From Anaerovorax odorimutans (GTDB lineage: Bacteria; Bacillota; Clostridia; Peptostreptococcales; JAAYPU01): a stretch of 64,000 nucleotides of DNA. Under the pieces are notes generated by a model. That model ran no database searches. It was not told where the DNA came from and saw only the letters and a program-made list of their open reading frames with translations. The stretch's first letter is position 1; every line of letters begins with the position of its first letter. Shown in pieces: positions 26,778 through 35,955 of this stretch. The position numbers and the translations under genes are program-made. Where the stretch lies: positions 62,001 to 126,000 of the forward strand of contig JAENZQ010000005.1 in assembly GCA_016841185.1 (NCBI GenBank), given 5' to 3'.

Positions 26778-27770
26778 TTATTCCTGCAAAGGCGTGAAAT
26801 TATGGATATCCGGTTTTTTGCCGGCTTCTTTAATTTTATTCTGAAGCTTGTTATATTCCGGCCCAAGAAAAGGATGTTTTTTTATCTCAGAACATCCATC
26901 AGCCTTTCGGCCATAGATTCGATAATCTCTATCTATTTCATAAAGCATTTCCAGCATAACCGGTTTTGGGAGTGTATAATGATCTATGATAAAATTCTTT
27001 ACTAAAAACAAATCATCATAAAAGGCTGAAGACTGTCTGTTTTTTGCAATGATGCTGTCGGTATGGCGCATATGAAAATTCATGGCATCTGAACAATAAC
27101 TGATTTTCCCGGACTGCAGTACATATGCATAAAGCATCCAATCATAGAATACTTTAAATTTTAATATATTCTTTTCAACTCCTATCAATGCAGTTTTTCG
27201 AAAGACAGCGGAACTAATATCATAAATGGTATTTTTGATGCATAGTCCGTTTATCATTTCCTGAAGGCCATCTATACAATAATTCCGGGATGGGCATGTT
27301 TCTTTATAATAGTGCTTGAGCTCAATGTGATTTTGATCTATGGGGATGGATTTGCAATAAGAAAGATTAACACTGCCATCTTCAAAGATTTCTTTCATTT
27401 TTGCCAGAAATTCTTTACTGCAATAATCATCCTGTTCCGTAAACCAGATGAAATCTCCCTGTGCTGATTCAAGTCCTTTAAGCAATTGGGACCCGACACC
27501 GGAATTATGATTATTAGAAAGAATACTGTATTTTACCCCTTGAGTTTTTAATAAATCTTTTGCAATACTTACACTGTTATCTGCCGATGCATCATCTAAA
27601 AATATTATTTCATATGGCTTGAAAGACTGTTGAAGAATGCTTTCCAACCTCTTTTTGATATATTTTTCTCCGTTATAACATAAAACCACGGCGCTTACTT
27701 TAAAGTCTTGTTTTGGATTGGTAATTCTGCTTTTTAAAACAGAGATATCCTTTAAAAGTGATTTAAACAT
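26778..27770 (-). CDS. Family 2 glycosyltransferase
   Basis: ATG 27770 is chosen because GGAGGTG lies 9 bases before it; an in-frame TTG at 27788 overlaps that site. The product is 330 residues with a GT-A fold: VSAVVLCYNGEKYIKKRLES, IIFLDDASADNS (nucleotide-binding DD), FIWFTEQDDYCS (DxD-like metal site) and a C-terminal region with MRHTDSI. The N-terminal 25 residues are basic and amphipathic. The acceptor sugar is unknown. It is paired with rfbC at the left end of the polysaccharide locus. Confidence 0.85.
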   Translation of the reverse strand: MFKSLLKDISVLKSRITNPKQDFKVSAVVLCYNGEKYIKKRLESILQQSFKPYEIIFLDDASADNSVSIAKDLLKTQGVKYSILSNNHNSGVGSQLLKGLESAQGDFIWFTEQDDYCSKEFLAKMKEIFEDGSVNLSYCKSIPIDQNHIELKHYYKETCPSRNYCIDGLQEMINGLCIKNTIYDISSAVFRKTALIGVEKNILKFKVFYDWMLYAYVLQSGKISYCSDAMNFHMRHTDSIIAKNRQSSAFYDDLFLVKNFIIDHYTLPKPVMLEMLYEIDRDYRIYGRKADGCSEIKKHPFLGPEYNKLQNKIKEAGKKPDIHNFTPLQE

Positions 27771-28057
27771 TTTCTTTTCCACCTCCAAAGATGGTTTTTA
27801 TATTTTACATTTAGGTATTATATAAACTTAATGAGAAGTTTTCCGGTGATGGAAAACATATTGGTTTCAGTACTAATATATGAAGAAAATATCAGGGTGT
27901 TACCATTTCAACAATACCGGATTAACATGTTAAATCTGCAATTCATACTATAAAAGTGTAAGCAGGGTTATTAGAGTATGAATCAAAGGCAGAGTTTAAG
28001 CGAGGTGAGAGGGGAAGTTGCAGTAAGAATTATATTATACAGGAGAGGAAAAGAAAA

Positions 28058-28921
28058 GTGAAAGGAATTATTCTTGCCGGAGGTAGCGGTACAAGGCTGT
28101 TTCCACTTACCCTTGTTTTATCAAAGCAAATACTTCCTGTTTATGATAAGCCGGTCATATATTATCCCTTATCTGTTTTAATGTTAGCCGGGATTCAAGA
28201 AATTCTCATTATTTCAACAGATATTGATTTGCCCTTATACCAAAGGCTTTTCGATACAGGTGAGCAGTTGGGAATGTCGTTTTCATATAAGATTCAGCAT
28301 GAACCGAAAGGGATAGCAGAGGCGTTCATAATAGGGGAAGATTTTATAGATGGGGATCAGGTTGTTCTGATCCTGGGTGATAATATTTTTTATGGCAATG
28401 AACTTGAGTCGGTAATACGAAAAGCCATGAAGAGAAAAACAGGCGCAACTGTTTTAGGATATCCTACAGACAGTCCCGGTTCTTTTGGAATTGTTGAGCT
28501 GGGAGACCATGGAAAAGCACTGAGCATAGAAGAAAAACCGGAGAATCCGAAATCCAAATATGCGGTTCCGGGGCTTTATTTCTATGATAATCAGGCAGTA
28601 GAAATTGCAAAAACAATTACCCCTTCTAAAAGAGGAGAATTGGAGATTACAGCAGTTAACGAAGCTTATCTTAAAAAAGGCCAGCTTTATGTAGAACTGT
28701 TGAAGAATGGGACGGCATGGTTTGATACAGGAACTCATGATTCTCTTTTGAATGCTGCAAATTATATTAGAAATATCCAGAAAAACAATAGGCTCTATAT
28801 TGGATGTATTGAAGAAATTGCATACAGAAAGGGATTTATCGACAGAGAGCAGCTGCTAAAATTAGCGGGGCCGCAGCAAAATTCTGATTATGGAAAATAC
28901 CTGATGAACATTGAAGAATAA
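28058..28921 (+). CDS. rfbA: Glucose-1-phosphate thymidylyltransferase
   Basis: A GTG start follows AGGAGAGG. The 287-residue enzyme shows LAGGSGTRLFPLT, KQILPVYDKPVIYYPLS, LGDNIFYG and EEKPENPKSKYAVPGLYFYD, all diagnostic of RmlA. It joins dTTP and glucose-1-phosphate into dTDP-glucose, the precursor for dTDP-rhamnose and dTDP-amino sugars. SpsI is the B. subtilis counterpart. It is transcribed away from the rfbC/GT2 pair and ends in a strong hairpin, so it forms its own unit. Confidence 0.94.
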   Translation: MKGIILAGGSGTRLFPLTLVLSKQILPVYDKPVIYYPLSVLMLAGIQEILIISTDIDLPLYQRLFDTGEQLGMSFSYKIQHEPKGIAEAFIIGEDFIDGDQVVLILGDNIFYGNELESVIRKAMKRKTGATVLGYPTDSPGSFGIVELGDHGKALSIEEKPENPKSKYAVPGLYFYDNQAVEIAKTITPSKRGELEITAVNEAYLKKGQLYVELLKNGTAWFDTGTHDSLLNAANYIRNIQKNNRLYIGCIEEIAYRKGFIDREQLLKLAGPQQNSDYGKYLMNIEE

Positions 28922-28923
28922 AA

Positions 28924-28957
28924 GAAAATGATTCTCTTAAAAGAGAATCATTTTCCA
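28924..28957 (+). terminator. Terminator after rfbA
   Basis: GAAAATGATTCTCTT and AAGAGAATCATTTTC form a near-perfect stem with a tiny loop, starting 3 bases after the stop codon. The 3' arm contains the T run. Confidence 0.75.
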
Positions 28958-29022
28958 CAAATTTGCTAATTTAATTAATTACTTAAGGGGCTTCTTTGAA
29001 AGGATTGAGAAGTAAATAGATA

Positions 29023-30069
29023 ATGAAATTAAAGATATTATTTATATATTCAAACGAATCAGACCCGTGTACACAATTACATTGCTTTGAGCTGGCAAAG
29101 GGATTGGAAAGATATGCAGGTACCTCGATCGTGCATTTTAAAGATTTAGTTGAAAGTATCCTTTTGGATTATCATGTTGTTATTTTTCAACGAATCGGAG
29201 CAACCGGAACAGAAGTAGCAAAGAAAGATTTTGATTTTATTTCCTTTTTAATAAAAAAATATAGAACAACAAAGGTTTTTATATACTTTTTGGATGATCT
29301 GGTGGTGGAGGATCAGGGCGGAATGCCTAAAGAATTCATGAGGATGTGCCATGCTGTCATATGTACTACTGAGAGACTAAAAAAGAATCTATCTTCGTTT
29401 AATGAAAGAATTTATGTTCTTAGAAATTATGTGGATTTAGATTTCGTAAAAGCTGTTAAAAAGAGAAAACTGAAAGGGTTCAATGCAATATGGATCAGCA
29501 CTGCAGGGCTTGGGGCTGATATGATGAAGCAAATAATTAATCAGGTAAATAAGGATATGCCCATTTCCTTTTTTTATTTTGGAGGAATGCATAAGAGTTT
29601 AGCGGATATAGAGGGCATTTTCAGCTATCCTTTCCAACCTTTCAGAGATATGATTTCATGGCTCAAGGGGTGCGACATCTTATTAAATCCAATGTCTCCC
29701 GACCAAGAATATAAAACAATGCTTGAGAACAGAACAAAAAGAAATATAGAAGAATTTTTGCAGTGCAAATCAGAAATAAAGTATATATTGGCAGGGGCAA
29801 CAAAAACGGCTTTTATATCCAGCATAACAGAATCCAACCTCTATGCGGTCACAAGCAATTGGAACGGATTATTATTGGAAGATACGGTTACGGATTGGGT
29901 AGATGCCATAAAGCGGTTGTATCATGATGCAGAACTTAGAAAGACAATGATTAAAAATGCCTATGCAGACGTCATGGACCGGTATACGTTGAAGGATGCA
30001 GCCCGGAATGCCATGGAAATATTTACCGGATTGCTTGGCTGTCATTTAGAAAATCACAGTTTAAATTAA
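29023..30069 (+). CDS. Putative glycosyltransferase, GT-B fold
   Basis: The 348-residue protein shows two Rossmann halves: an N-terminal half with the segment VFIYFLDDLVVEDQGG, and a C-terminal half with a glycosyltransferase-family-1-like end (WNGLLLEDTVTDWVDAIKRL followed by KNAYADVMDRYT). The middle holds DILLNPMSPDQEYKTM, reminiscent of the donor-binding region. It is probably a sugar transferase in the surface polysaccharide pathway; donor and acceptor are unknown. The ribosome site is weak (GAAAGG, about 20 bases upstream). It heads a run of three glycosyltransferase genes. Confidence 0.72.
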   Translation: MKLKILFIYSNESDPCTQLHCFELAKGLERYAGTSIVHFKDLVESILLDYHVVIFQRIGATGTEVAKKDFDFISFLIKKYRTTKVFIYFLDDLVVEDQGGMPKEFMRMCHAVICTTERLKKNLSSFNERIYVLRNYVDLDFVKAVKKRKLKGFNAIWISTAGLGADMMKQIINQVNKDMPISFFYFGGMHKSLADIEGIFSYPFQPFRDMISWLKGCDILLNPMSPDQEYKTMLENRTKRNIEEFLQCKSEIKYILAGATKTAFISSITESNLYAVTSNWNGLLLEDTVTDWVDAIKRLYHDAELRKTMIKNAYADVMDRYTLKDAARNAMEIFTGLLGCHLENHSLN

Positions 30070-30083
30070 TAAGGAGAAAGTTG

Positions 30084-31094
30084 ATGAAAATAGGTCTGCC
30101 CATAGAATTGCAAGGCCCGGGGGGGATCAGATCCTGGGCCCGGACTTTCAGTAAATGCTGTTTGGCGAAAGGCTGGGATGTTTGCTATTCCGATGATATT
30201 GAAGTAGATGTTTTTATAGCAATGGCTAATTTAACTGCTTTAGAAGTAATAGAGAAGAAGAAAAGAAGGGGAACGAAGATTCTTTACAGGATGGACGGTC
30301 CGTTTTTTGAGTATTTCGACCATAAGACCAAGCATCTGAAGGAGGCAAACCAAGTCATTAAGGACTGCCTTGAAAGTGCGGATAAGGTCATATATCAAAG
30401 CAGGTTCTCAAAATATGCGGCAAGCTGGCTGCTGGAAGGCAAAGAAATTCCGGGTAAAATTATTTATAATGGGGCGGATAATAAGCTATTTCGGCCAGAG
30501 GGAAAAACTTTGTCCAAACCTGAAAACAGAAAAATTGTTTTGTCTATTGCTTATTGGGGAACACCCTTGATGGCAGAATACAGTGTCAAAGTCATATTGG
30601 ATGCGGCTGAGAAATTATTGTCAGAAAGTTATATAGAATTCTGGATTCTCGGAGAGGCTTATCCTGAAACGGAAGACATCATTAAAAAGGCTGATTTGCC
30701 AAATGTCACACGATACGATTTGCACAGCCCGATAAAATATGAAGATATGAATGTATTTATCAGAACGGCTGATCTGATACTTCATACCCGCCCCAATGAT
30801 GCATGTTCAAATCTGATCATAGAAGCAATGAATGTAGGAACACCGGTCGTCGGTCTTGATTCGGGGAGTACACCTGAATTGATCGGTAATGCCGGGCTGC
30901 TGGCAAATTGCACATCTTCATTTGAAAAAGCCCCTATGGTGGATGTGGAAGATCTTGCAGGAAAAATTGTGAGTACCTTTCATAGATATGATATGTATAA
31001 AAGCAAAATTATGAAAAGAGGAAGGGCATTTACTCAAAAAATCATGTGTGAAAATTATTTTGAATTAATTAAAGAACTTTTAATGGAGAAATAA
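30084..31094 (+). CDS. Family 4 glycosyltransferase
   Basis: ATG 30084 follows AAGGAG; the TTG at 30081 is too close to it. The 336-residue GT-B enzyme has IELQGPGGIRSWARTF near the start, the acceptor-side YQSRFSKYAASWLL, and the GT4 donor site NACSNLIIEAMNVGTPVVGL with DSGSTPELIGNAGLL. The EX7E-type motif is recognisable (EAMNVGTP through ELIG). It lies 14 bases after the previous gene, so they are probably co-transcribed. Confidence 0.88.
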   Translation: MKIGLPIELQGPGGIRSWARTFSKCCLAKGWDVCYSDDIEVDVFIAMANLTALEVIEKKKRRGTKILYRMDGPFFEYFDHKTKHLKEANQVIKDCLESADKVIYQSRFSKYAASWLLEGKEIPGKIIYNGADNKLFRPEGKTLSKPENRKIVLSIAYWGTPLMAEYSVKVILDAAEKLLSESYIEFWILGEAYPETEDIIKKADLPNVTRYDLHSPIKYEDMNVFIRTADLILHTRPNDACSNLIIEAMNVGTPVVGLDSGSTPELIGNAGLLANCTSSFEKAPMVDVEDLAGKIVSTFHRYDMYKSKIMKRGRAFTQKIMCENYFELIKELLMEK

Positions 31095-31115
31095 GATTTG
31101 TAAAGGAGTGAATTT

Positions 31116-32126
31116 GTGGAGATTAAATTTTTTCTTTCTGATAATGAGATGGCACCTACCACCATTTCAGGAAAGTTGTTTGCAAATGCTTTGAAAGAGG
31201 CCGGATATCCGGTAGAGATTATTCAAAATAAAGAGGATAAAAAGCGCCTGCTAAAAACAGGAGATAGTGATGCTATATTTTTTCAGAAGTGTTTTTACGA
31301 AGGCCACCGGTATGAAGATGTCAGGCATCTCAAGGGAAAAGTGTTTTTGATTTATATTGATGATGATTTTATGGAAATGAATGACAGAGGCCATCTTGAT
31401 GTATTAAAGATAGCCGATCTGATCATTGTGGGCAACAGGGCACATGCCGAAAGATTAAAAGAATATACAAGCACACCGTGTGAAGCAGTATATACGTTGG
31501 CCGATTACAAGAATTATCCTTATACTCCTTTTGAAAAAAGAAATAATAATCCTATGATCATCTATTGGGAAAAAAATTTAGCGGACGTCTACATTGATGA
31601 TTTATTGATGATCAAAGAGCCTCTCGATATGATTCATAAAAAATACGGCGCAGCGGTGCGTTTGTATGGATGGCATAAAGGAAAACATTATGGATTAGCG
31701 GATAAAAGTCCCATCATAAAGAAAGCCTTTCCCTATGCTGAATGTATTCCGTTTCAGGTGCCGGAAATCTATGTAAAAGAATTGGTACCGGAAATTGCTA
31801 AATCGGATATATGTATTGCACCCTGTATAGATATACCGGACCGGTACGGAAAATCCGGTTTTGGACTAAAACACACCATGCTTTTAGGAGTTCCGGTCAT
31901 CGCATCTAATCTTGGAATTTATCAGGAGTTGATTCAGGACGGTGAAAATGGTTTTTTGGCTTCTACAGGGGAAGAATGGTATGAAAAGCTGGAAATTATG
32001 ATTTTACAACCAACTTTAAGAAAAGAATTTTCCATGAATGCCAGACATGTTATGGAAACAAAATATGACTATGATACATGTGTCGGCGTATTTGTAAATG
32101 CTGTAAAAAAGCATGTATTACTTTGA
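31116..32126 (+). CDS. Glycosyltransferase, GT-B fold
   Basis: GTG 31116 follows AAGGAG by 9 bases. The 336-residue protein contains FLIYIDDDFMEMND in the first half and a GT1-like second half (DICIAPCIDIPDRYGKSG, KHTMLLGVPVIASNLGIYQE, DGENGFLA). The IDDD segment recurs in the genes at 29023 and 32118, suggesting paralogues. The stop codon overlaps the 3' end of the converging gene by 9 bases, with no terminator between them. Confidence 0.82.
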   Translation: MEIKFFLSDNEMAPTTISGKLFANALKEAGYPVEIIQNKEDKKRLLKTGDSDAIFFQKCFYEGHRYEDVRHLKGKVFLIYIDDDFMEMNDRGHLDVLKIADLIIVGNRAHAERLKEYTSTPCEAVYTLADYKNYPYTPFEKRNNNPMIIYWEKNLADVYIDDLLMIKEPLDMIHKKYGAAVRLYGWHKGKHYGLADKSPIIKKAFPYAECIPFQVPEIYVKELVPEIAKSDICIAPCIDIPDRYGKSGFGLKHTMLLGVPVIASNLGIYQELIQDGENGFLASTGEEWYEKLEIMILQPTLRKEFSMNARHVMETKYDYDTCVGVFVNAVKKHVLL

Positions 32127-33164
32127 ATTGGTTCTTTGATTGTGGCAGGCCTTGTCAATGGCGTTTTCAAATTTAGGTGCCAATACCTCTGTTGTATATT
32201 GTTCTTTAATAAGAAAAACAGCATTTTCATGTATTTGATTGCGTTTCATTTTATTCATATGGATGATCTTTTTGATTTTCCTTTTCCATGCCTGCTTTAC
32301 ATTATCGACTTTAAAGCCGGTGTTTCCATCTACGACGATTTCATAAGGGGAGACATCTGAAAAAAGACCGCATGCACCACATACAGAAGCTTCAAGAAAT
32401 TTAATAGGGCTTTTTCCTTTTTTAAAATCATTGTGGAACAAAGGGCATAAAACCAAATCAAAAGCAGACTTAGACAAACATGTTAAGTATTCTTCATAGT
32501 TTGCAGTGAATCTTTTAGTGAAAACCTTGCTGTAATGATACAAATTATCACTTTGTTCAGGCTGAAATCCCCAGAAGTGAAATTCAACCCTGTTTTTATA
32601 TTTTTGTGCTATTTCCACAAGATCACCTGATATCAGGTCAAACTCTTCTTTCTTTTCACCACCAAGATAGGCGATCCTGAAAACATTTCCTTTTACATCT
32701 TTAAAAGAGTGATGGAAATATTTTGATAAAATGTTAGTATGCAATTCATATATTTTATCTGTATATACGCTAATGGATTTTGTAATAGATTTGGAAAAGC
32801 TTAATACAAGGTCTACATTAGACAGCAAATAACATAAATTATAATATCTTTGCGTATCCGGTCCAAAATCCAAAGTTTTTTCGCTTTTATAAAAATTGAG
32901 CAAGTCGTCATCAATGGCATACAAAGCAGGAATGTTTGATGCCATGCATAGATCAAGAAGCTCTATAGATTGGATTTCAAAGGTTCTGCAGAAAATAACC
33001 AGATCAATATTGATTAATGAACGAGTACTCAGAAGGCGTTCGGGAATAAATACCATACGAAATTTATCATTCAAAAGCTGAATAAAGTTTTGCACCATAA
33101 TAGTAACGGAAGCATCATAATAACGCTTGGTAACTAAAATGTATTTAATATTTTTATTATCCAT
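32118..33164 (-). CDS. Glycosyltransferase, GT-B fold, paralogous to the preceding one
   Basis: The 348-residue product has ALYAIDDDLLNFYKSEK early, then FRIAYLGGEKKEEFDLISGD and the C-terminal SPIKFLEASVCGACGLFSDV with VVDGNTGFKVDNV, which fit a GT4-type donor site. The transferred sugar is unknown. It overlaps the upstream GT2 gene by 8 bases, so translation is probably coupled. It ends the - strand operon starting with the DegT aminotransferase. Confidence 0.8.
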   Translation of the reverse strand: MDNKNIKYILVTKRYYDASVTIMVQNFIQLLNDKFRMVFIPERLLSTRSLINIDLVIFCRTFEIQSIELLDLCMASNIPALYAIDDDLLNFYKSEKTLDFGPDTQRYYNLCYLLSNVDLVLSFSKSITKSISVYTDKIYELHTNILSKYFHHSFKDVKGNVFRIAYLGGEKKEEFDLISGDLVEIAQKYKNRVEFHFWGFQPEQSDNLYHYSKVFTKRFTANYEEYLTCLSKSAFDLVLCPLFHNDFKKGKSPIKFLEASVCGACGLFSDVSPYEIVVDGNTGFKVDNVKQAWKRKIKKIIHMNKMKRNQIHENAVFLIKEQYTTEVLAPKFENAIDKACHNQRTNSK

Positions 33165-34041
33165 TTTTCCGGTCTAACCAAGGCAATATTTGTTTTTTAA
33201 AGATTTCTTTTTTATAGCCTTCATCTGTGAGAAAATCAAGATTGTCTATGCAGTAATTATGAATATTATTTAACTTTAAAGTTTCCCATCTGTTTAAAGA
33301 ATAATAAATCCTGAAAAGCTGTTCATCAAACACACAGTCAATGCCGATAGAATTTTCATGATTGTATTCTGCGATACTGACAATTTTATTGACAAATACA
33401 AAAGGAATTTTTTGTATCCATCTTAGCCATAGGTCCCAGTCACAGGATCGTCTCATGGTGATATGACAGTCATAAGTGCCGAAATCATAGCTCAACGATT
33501 TGGAATGAAGTACTGAGTTATTGATAACACGGTTGTATTCCAGCAATTCATGGTATTCAACCGGTGCACCAAGTTTAAGTTCCTCTTTTGTACGCACATT
33601 TCTCCATATTCCTATTCCATATACCATGCATTCTTTTTTTTGATTTTTGATCTCCTCATATAATACTTCAAGGGCATTTTCCATCCATAAATCATCATCA
33701 AACTGATAAGCAATATATTTCCCGCGTGCATGCATCAGCCCCTGATTTACCCGGATGGCAGGTAAGCCGGAATAAGTGTGATTTCTGATATATACGATCC
33801 GGGAATCATTTTTGAGATATTTTGTGACAATCTTTTCAGTATCATCAATGGAGTGGTCATCAACAATAATAAGTTCAAGATTCGAAAAGGTCTGATTTAA
33901 TACGGAATCTACTGCACGTGCCAATAAACCGTTATTTCCGCGGCAGAAGGTCGGCAGGATAACACTTGTCTCCGGATTTTTAATAAGATTTTTAGATGTA
34001 TGGATATCAAAGTTATTTAAGAATTCCTTTACAATAGCCAT
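33157..34041 (-). CDS. Family 2 glycosyltransferase
   Basis: The 294-residue GT-A enzyme shows TSVILPTFCRGNNGLLARAV, LELIIVDDHSIDDTEKIV, and YIAYQFDDDLWMENALEVLY, the DxD-like metal site, followed by RRSCDWDLWLRWIQ. AAAGGAG lies 9 bases before the ATG. It belongs to the same - strand operon as the aminotransferase and acetyltransferase, so it may transfer the sugar they build. Confidence 0.88.
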   Translation of the reverse strand: MAIVKEFLNNFDIHTSKNLIKNPETSVILPTFCRGNNGLLARAVDSVLNQTFSNLELIIVDDHSIDDTEKIVTKYLKNDSRIVYIRNHTYSGLPAIRVNQGLMHARGKYIAYQFDDDLWMENALEVLYEEIKNQKKECMVYGIGIWRNVRTKEELKLGAPVEYHELLEYNRVINNSVLHSKSLSYDFGTYDCHITMRRSCDWDLWLRWIQKIPFVFVNKIVSIAEYNHENSIGIDCVFDEQLFRIYYSLNRWETLKLNNIHNYCIDNLDFLTDEGYKKEIFKKQILPWLDRKNG

Positions 34042-34060
34042 AAAACGGATACTCCTTTAG

Positions 34061-34110
34061 AAATATAAGTGCAAGTGTAAGTGGAAAACAGCTTATAGTT
34101 TATGGAGTTA
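34061..34110. repeat. Degenerate hexamer/heptamer tandem repeat
   Basis: AAGTGC, AAGTGT and AAGTGG units follow each other, then ATAGTTTATGGAGTTA. Both motifs recur at 55571-55650, so this is another copy of a dispersed repeat family in the gap between two operon genes. Confidence 0.55.
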
Positions 34111-34114
34111 AAGG

Positions 34115-34648
34115 TTAGGGACCTCCTATCCTTGCGTCCTTTTCCAGTATCATGAAAATAGTTGGTACATTATCTTTAATATATGTTTTTTTTGCAGTAA
34201 AGCCTGCCTGTTCATATATTCTGATAGCTCTGGAATTATTTTCATATACTTTTAGATGTATTTTGTTTAAGTCAAGATGCTTGAAGCCAAAATTACAGAC
34301 AGCGGCTGTGCATTCCAGCCCAAACCCTTTACCCAATGCATTTTTATTCCCGATCATTAACCGTCCAAATTCGGCGTGTTTTTTTTTAAGATTCAGATGA
34401 TAAAGGCTAACAGCACCTATTGAGGTTTTTAAATCAAATTTTTCATCAATAATGAACATTATGTCGGTGTCATTTTTCAGATAGTTTTCATACCACAGAG
34501 ATTGTTGCTCCAAAGTGATGATCTTCTTGTCAAAAAACCACTTTCGGATATTATCATCATCTCTCCATAGAACCAGGTTATTTAAATCGCTCTCTTCCAC
34601 CTGTCTGAGATTCAGGCGGTTTGTTTCTATTAAAAAACTATGCTTCAA
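34115..34648 (-). CDS. GNAT N-acetyltransferase (RimJ/RimL, SpsD/PseH-like)
   Basis: A TTG start at 34648 overlaps the aminotransferase stop by 4 bases and has AGGTG 6 bases upstream. The 177-residue protein has the RimL-like opening ETNRLNLRQVEESDLNNLV, the acetyl-CoA loop NALGKGFGLECTAAVC and KVYENNSRAIRIYEQAGF. Coupled to a sugar aminotransferase, it most likely acetylates the new amino group of a nucleotide-linked amino sugar. The B. subtilis equivalent pair is SpsC/SpsD. Confidence 0.83.
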   Translation of the reverse strand: MKHSFLIETNRLNLRQVEESDLNNLVLWRDDDNIRKWFFDKKIITLEQQSLWYENYLKNDTDIMFIIDEKFDLKTSIGAVSLYHLNLKKKHAEFGRLMIGNKNALGKGFGLECTAAVCNFGFKHLDLNKIHLKVYENNSRAIRIYEQAGFTAKKTYIKDNVPTIFMILEKDARIGGP

Positions 34649-35784
34649 CTTGACACCTGCTTTGCATTTCTGATAATGATTTCACTGATCATATGGACCT
34701 CTTTTTTTGCCATTTTTAAATGAATGGGTAAAGAAAGGATTCTGTTTGATTTAAATTCAGCATTGGTGCATATGCCATTCCCGTAAGCATACATGGGATA
34801 TTCCGTATTGTCTCTGTAATGCACACCGGGATATATTTCATTTTCATTGAGAATATTTAATAATTCGTCCCGGTTATCCACTTCAATAATGTATAAATGC
34901 CGGGAAGTGTCGCATCCCTGACCTATAGGGACCGGGGAGATATTTTGTGAGCTTTTAAATTTTTCATCATACCAGTTTGCAATCTTACGCCGATATTGAT
35001 TATCGGCATCCAGATATTTCAGCTGTACAAGTCCTATCGCCGCCATAATCGAATTTCCGTGGTATTTATAACCCAAATAATCCACATCGTATTTCCATTT
35101 ATAAGCACCGGATTCATTTGTACGGGTGTAGGTATCTTTATTAATGCCCAGCCAGGTATATTTTCGGCAGATGTCATCCAACTCTTTTAGTGCAAAGCAT
35201 ATCATTCCTGAATCTGCCGTAGGGAGATTCTTCACAGCATGAAAAGAATAGATAACAGCATCGGCTTCTTTGCCCGGAATGTTTCCGTTAAGCCTTGTTC
35301 CTGCCATATGGGCGGCATCTAAAATCAGTTTCAGATCGTATTTTTTGCACAACTTGACAATTTCCGGATAACGCCCGGTATTGCCACCCAGTCCGACAAA
35401 CATAACCGCCCGTGTTCTGGGGCCAATTTTTTTCTCAACATCTTCAGGATCAAGGCATAAATATTCATCTACATCTGCAAAAACGGCTTTCATCTTTTCG
35501 TGGGTAATGGCATGGTTTGTGGAAATAAAAGTCAGTGGGGTGGATATAATTTCATCATCGTCGTTCCATGAGTATGTTTCTTTTAAGATTTTGACTGCCA
35601 AATGAAGCCCTGCTGTTGCAGAATTCAGGAAATGAGCGTTATTGAGCCCTGTATAATCTCTCCACTTTTCTTCGAATTCTACCGTTTTAAATCCCAGACC
35701 CGTCCAGCCTGCTTCCAGGCATTCTCTTATCTGATCCAGACATTCCTCTACTCTGTAGGAAGGTATAAAAAGCTGCACAGCCAT
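34645..35784 (-). CDS. DegT/DnrJ/EryC1-family sugar aminotransferase (SpsC-like)
   Basis: The 379-residue PLP enzyme has HFLNSATAGLHLAVKIL, LILDAAHMAGTRLNG (PLP Asp), and YSFHAVKNLPTADSGM, where the Lys forms the Schiff base. YLGYKYHGNSIMAAIGLVQL and PGVHYRDNTEYPMY are typical of the C-terminal half. It transfers an amino group from glutamate to a keto sugar nucleotide. It is the first gene of a four-gene - strand operon with an acetyltransferase and two glycosyltransferases. The likely substrate is a dTDP- or UDP-4-keto-6-deoxyhexose, but this is inference. Confidence 0.9.
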   Translation of the reverse strand: MAVQLFIPSYRVEECLDQIRECLEAGWTGLGFKTVEFEEKWRDYTGLNNAHFLNSATAGLHLAVKILKETYSWNDDDEIISTPLTFISTNHAITHEKMKAVFADVDEYLCLDPEDVEKKIGPRTRAVMFVGLGGNTGRYPEIVKLCKKYDLKLILDAAHMAGTRLNGNIPGKEADAVIYSFHAVKNLPTADSGMICFALKELDDICRKYTWLGINKDTYTRTNESGAYKWKYDVDYLGYKYHGNSIMAAIGLVQLKYLDADNQYRRKIANWYDEKFKSSQNISPVPIGQGCDTSRHLYIIEVDNRDELLNILNENEIYPGVHYRDNTEYPMYAYGNGICTNAEFKSNRILSLPIHLKMAKKEVHMISEIIIRNAKQVSS

Positions 35785-35955
35785 TTTTTCACTCCATTCT
35801 CAATCCTGTATTAGCCTTTATTACCGTGCGAGGCTCAGTACAGTATATGTTACCTGTTTTTATAGAGTTCCTTCATTGGGGAGGGCCTGAACAGAACCGG
35901 GATTTACGTCATAAGATATAAAGGAGCAGAGAATTTTTTTGATGGAGGAATTGCA

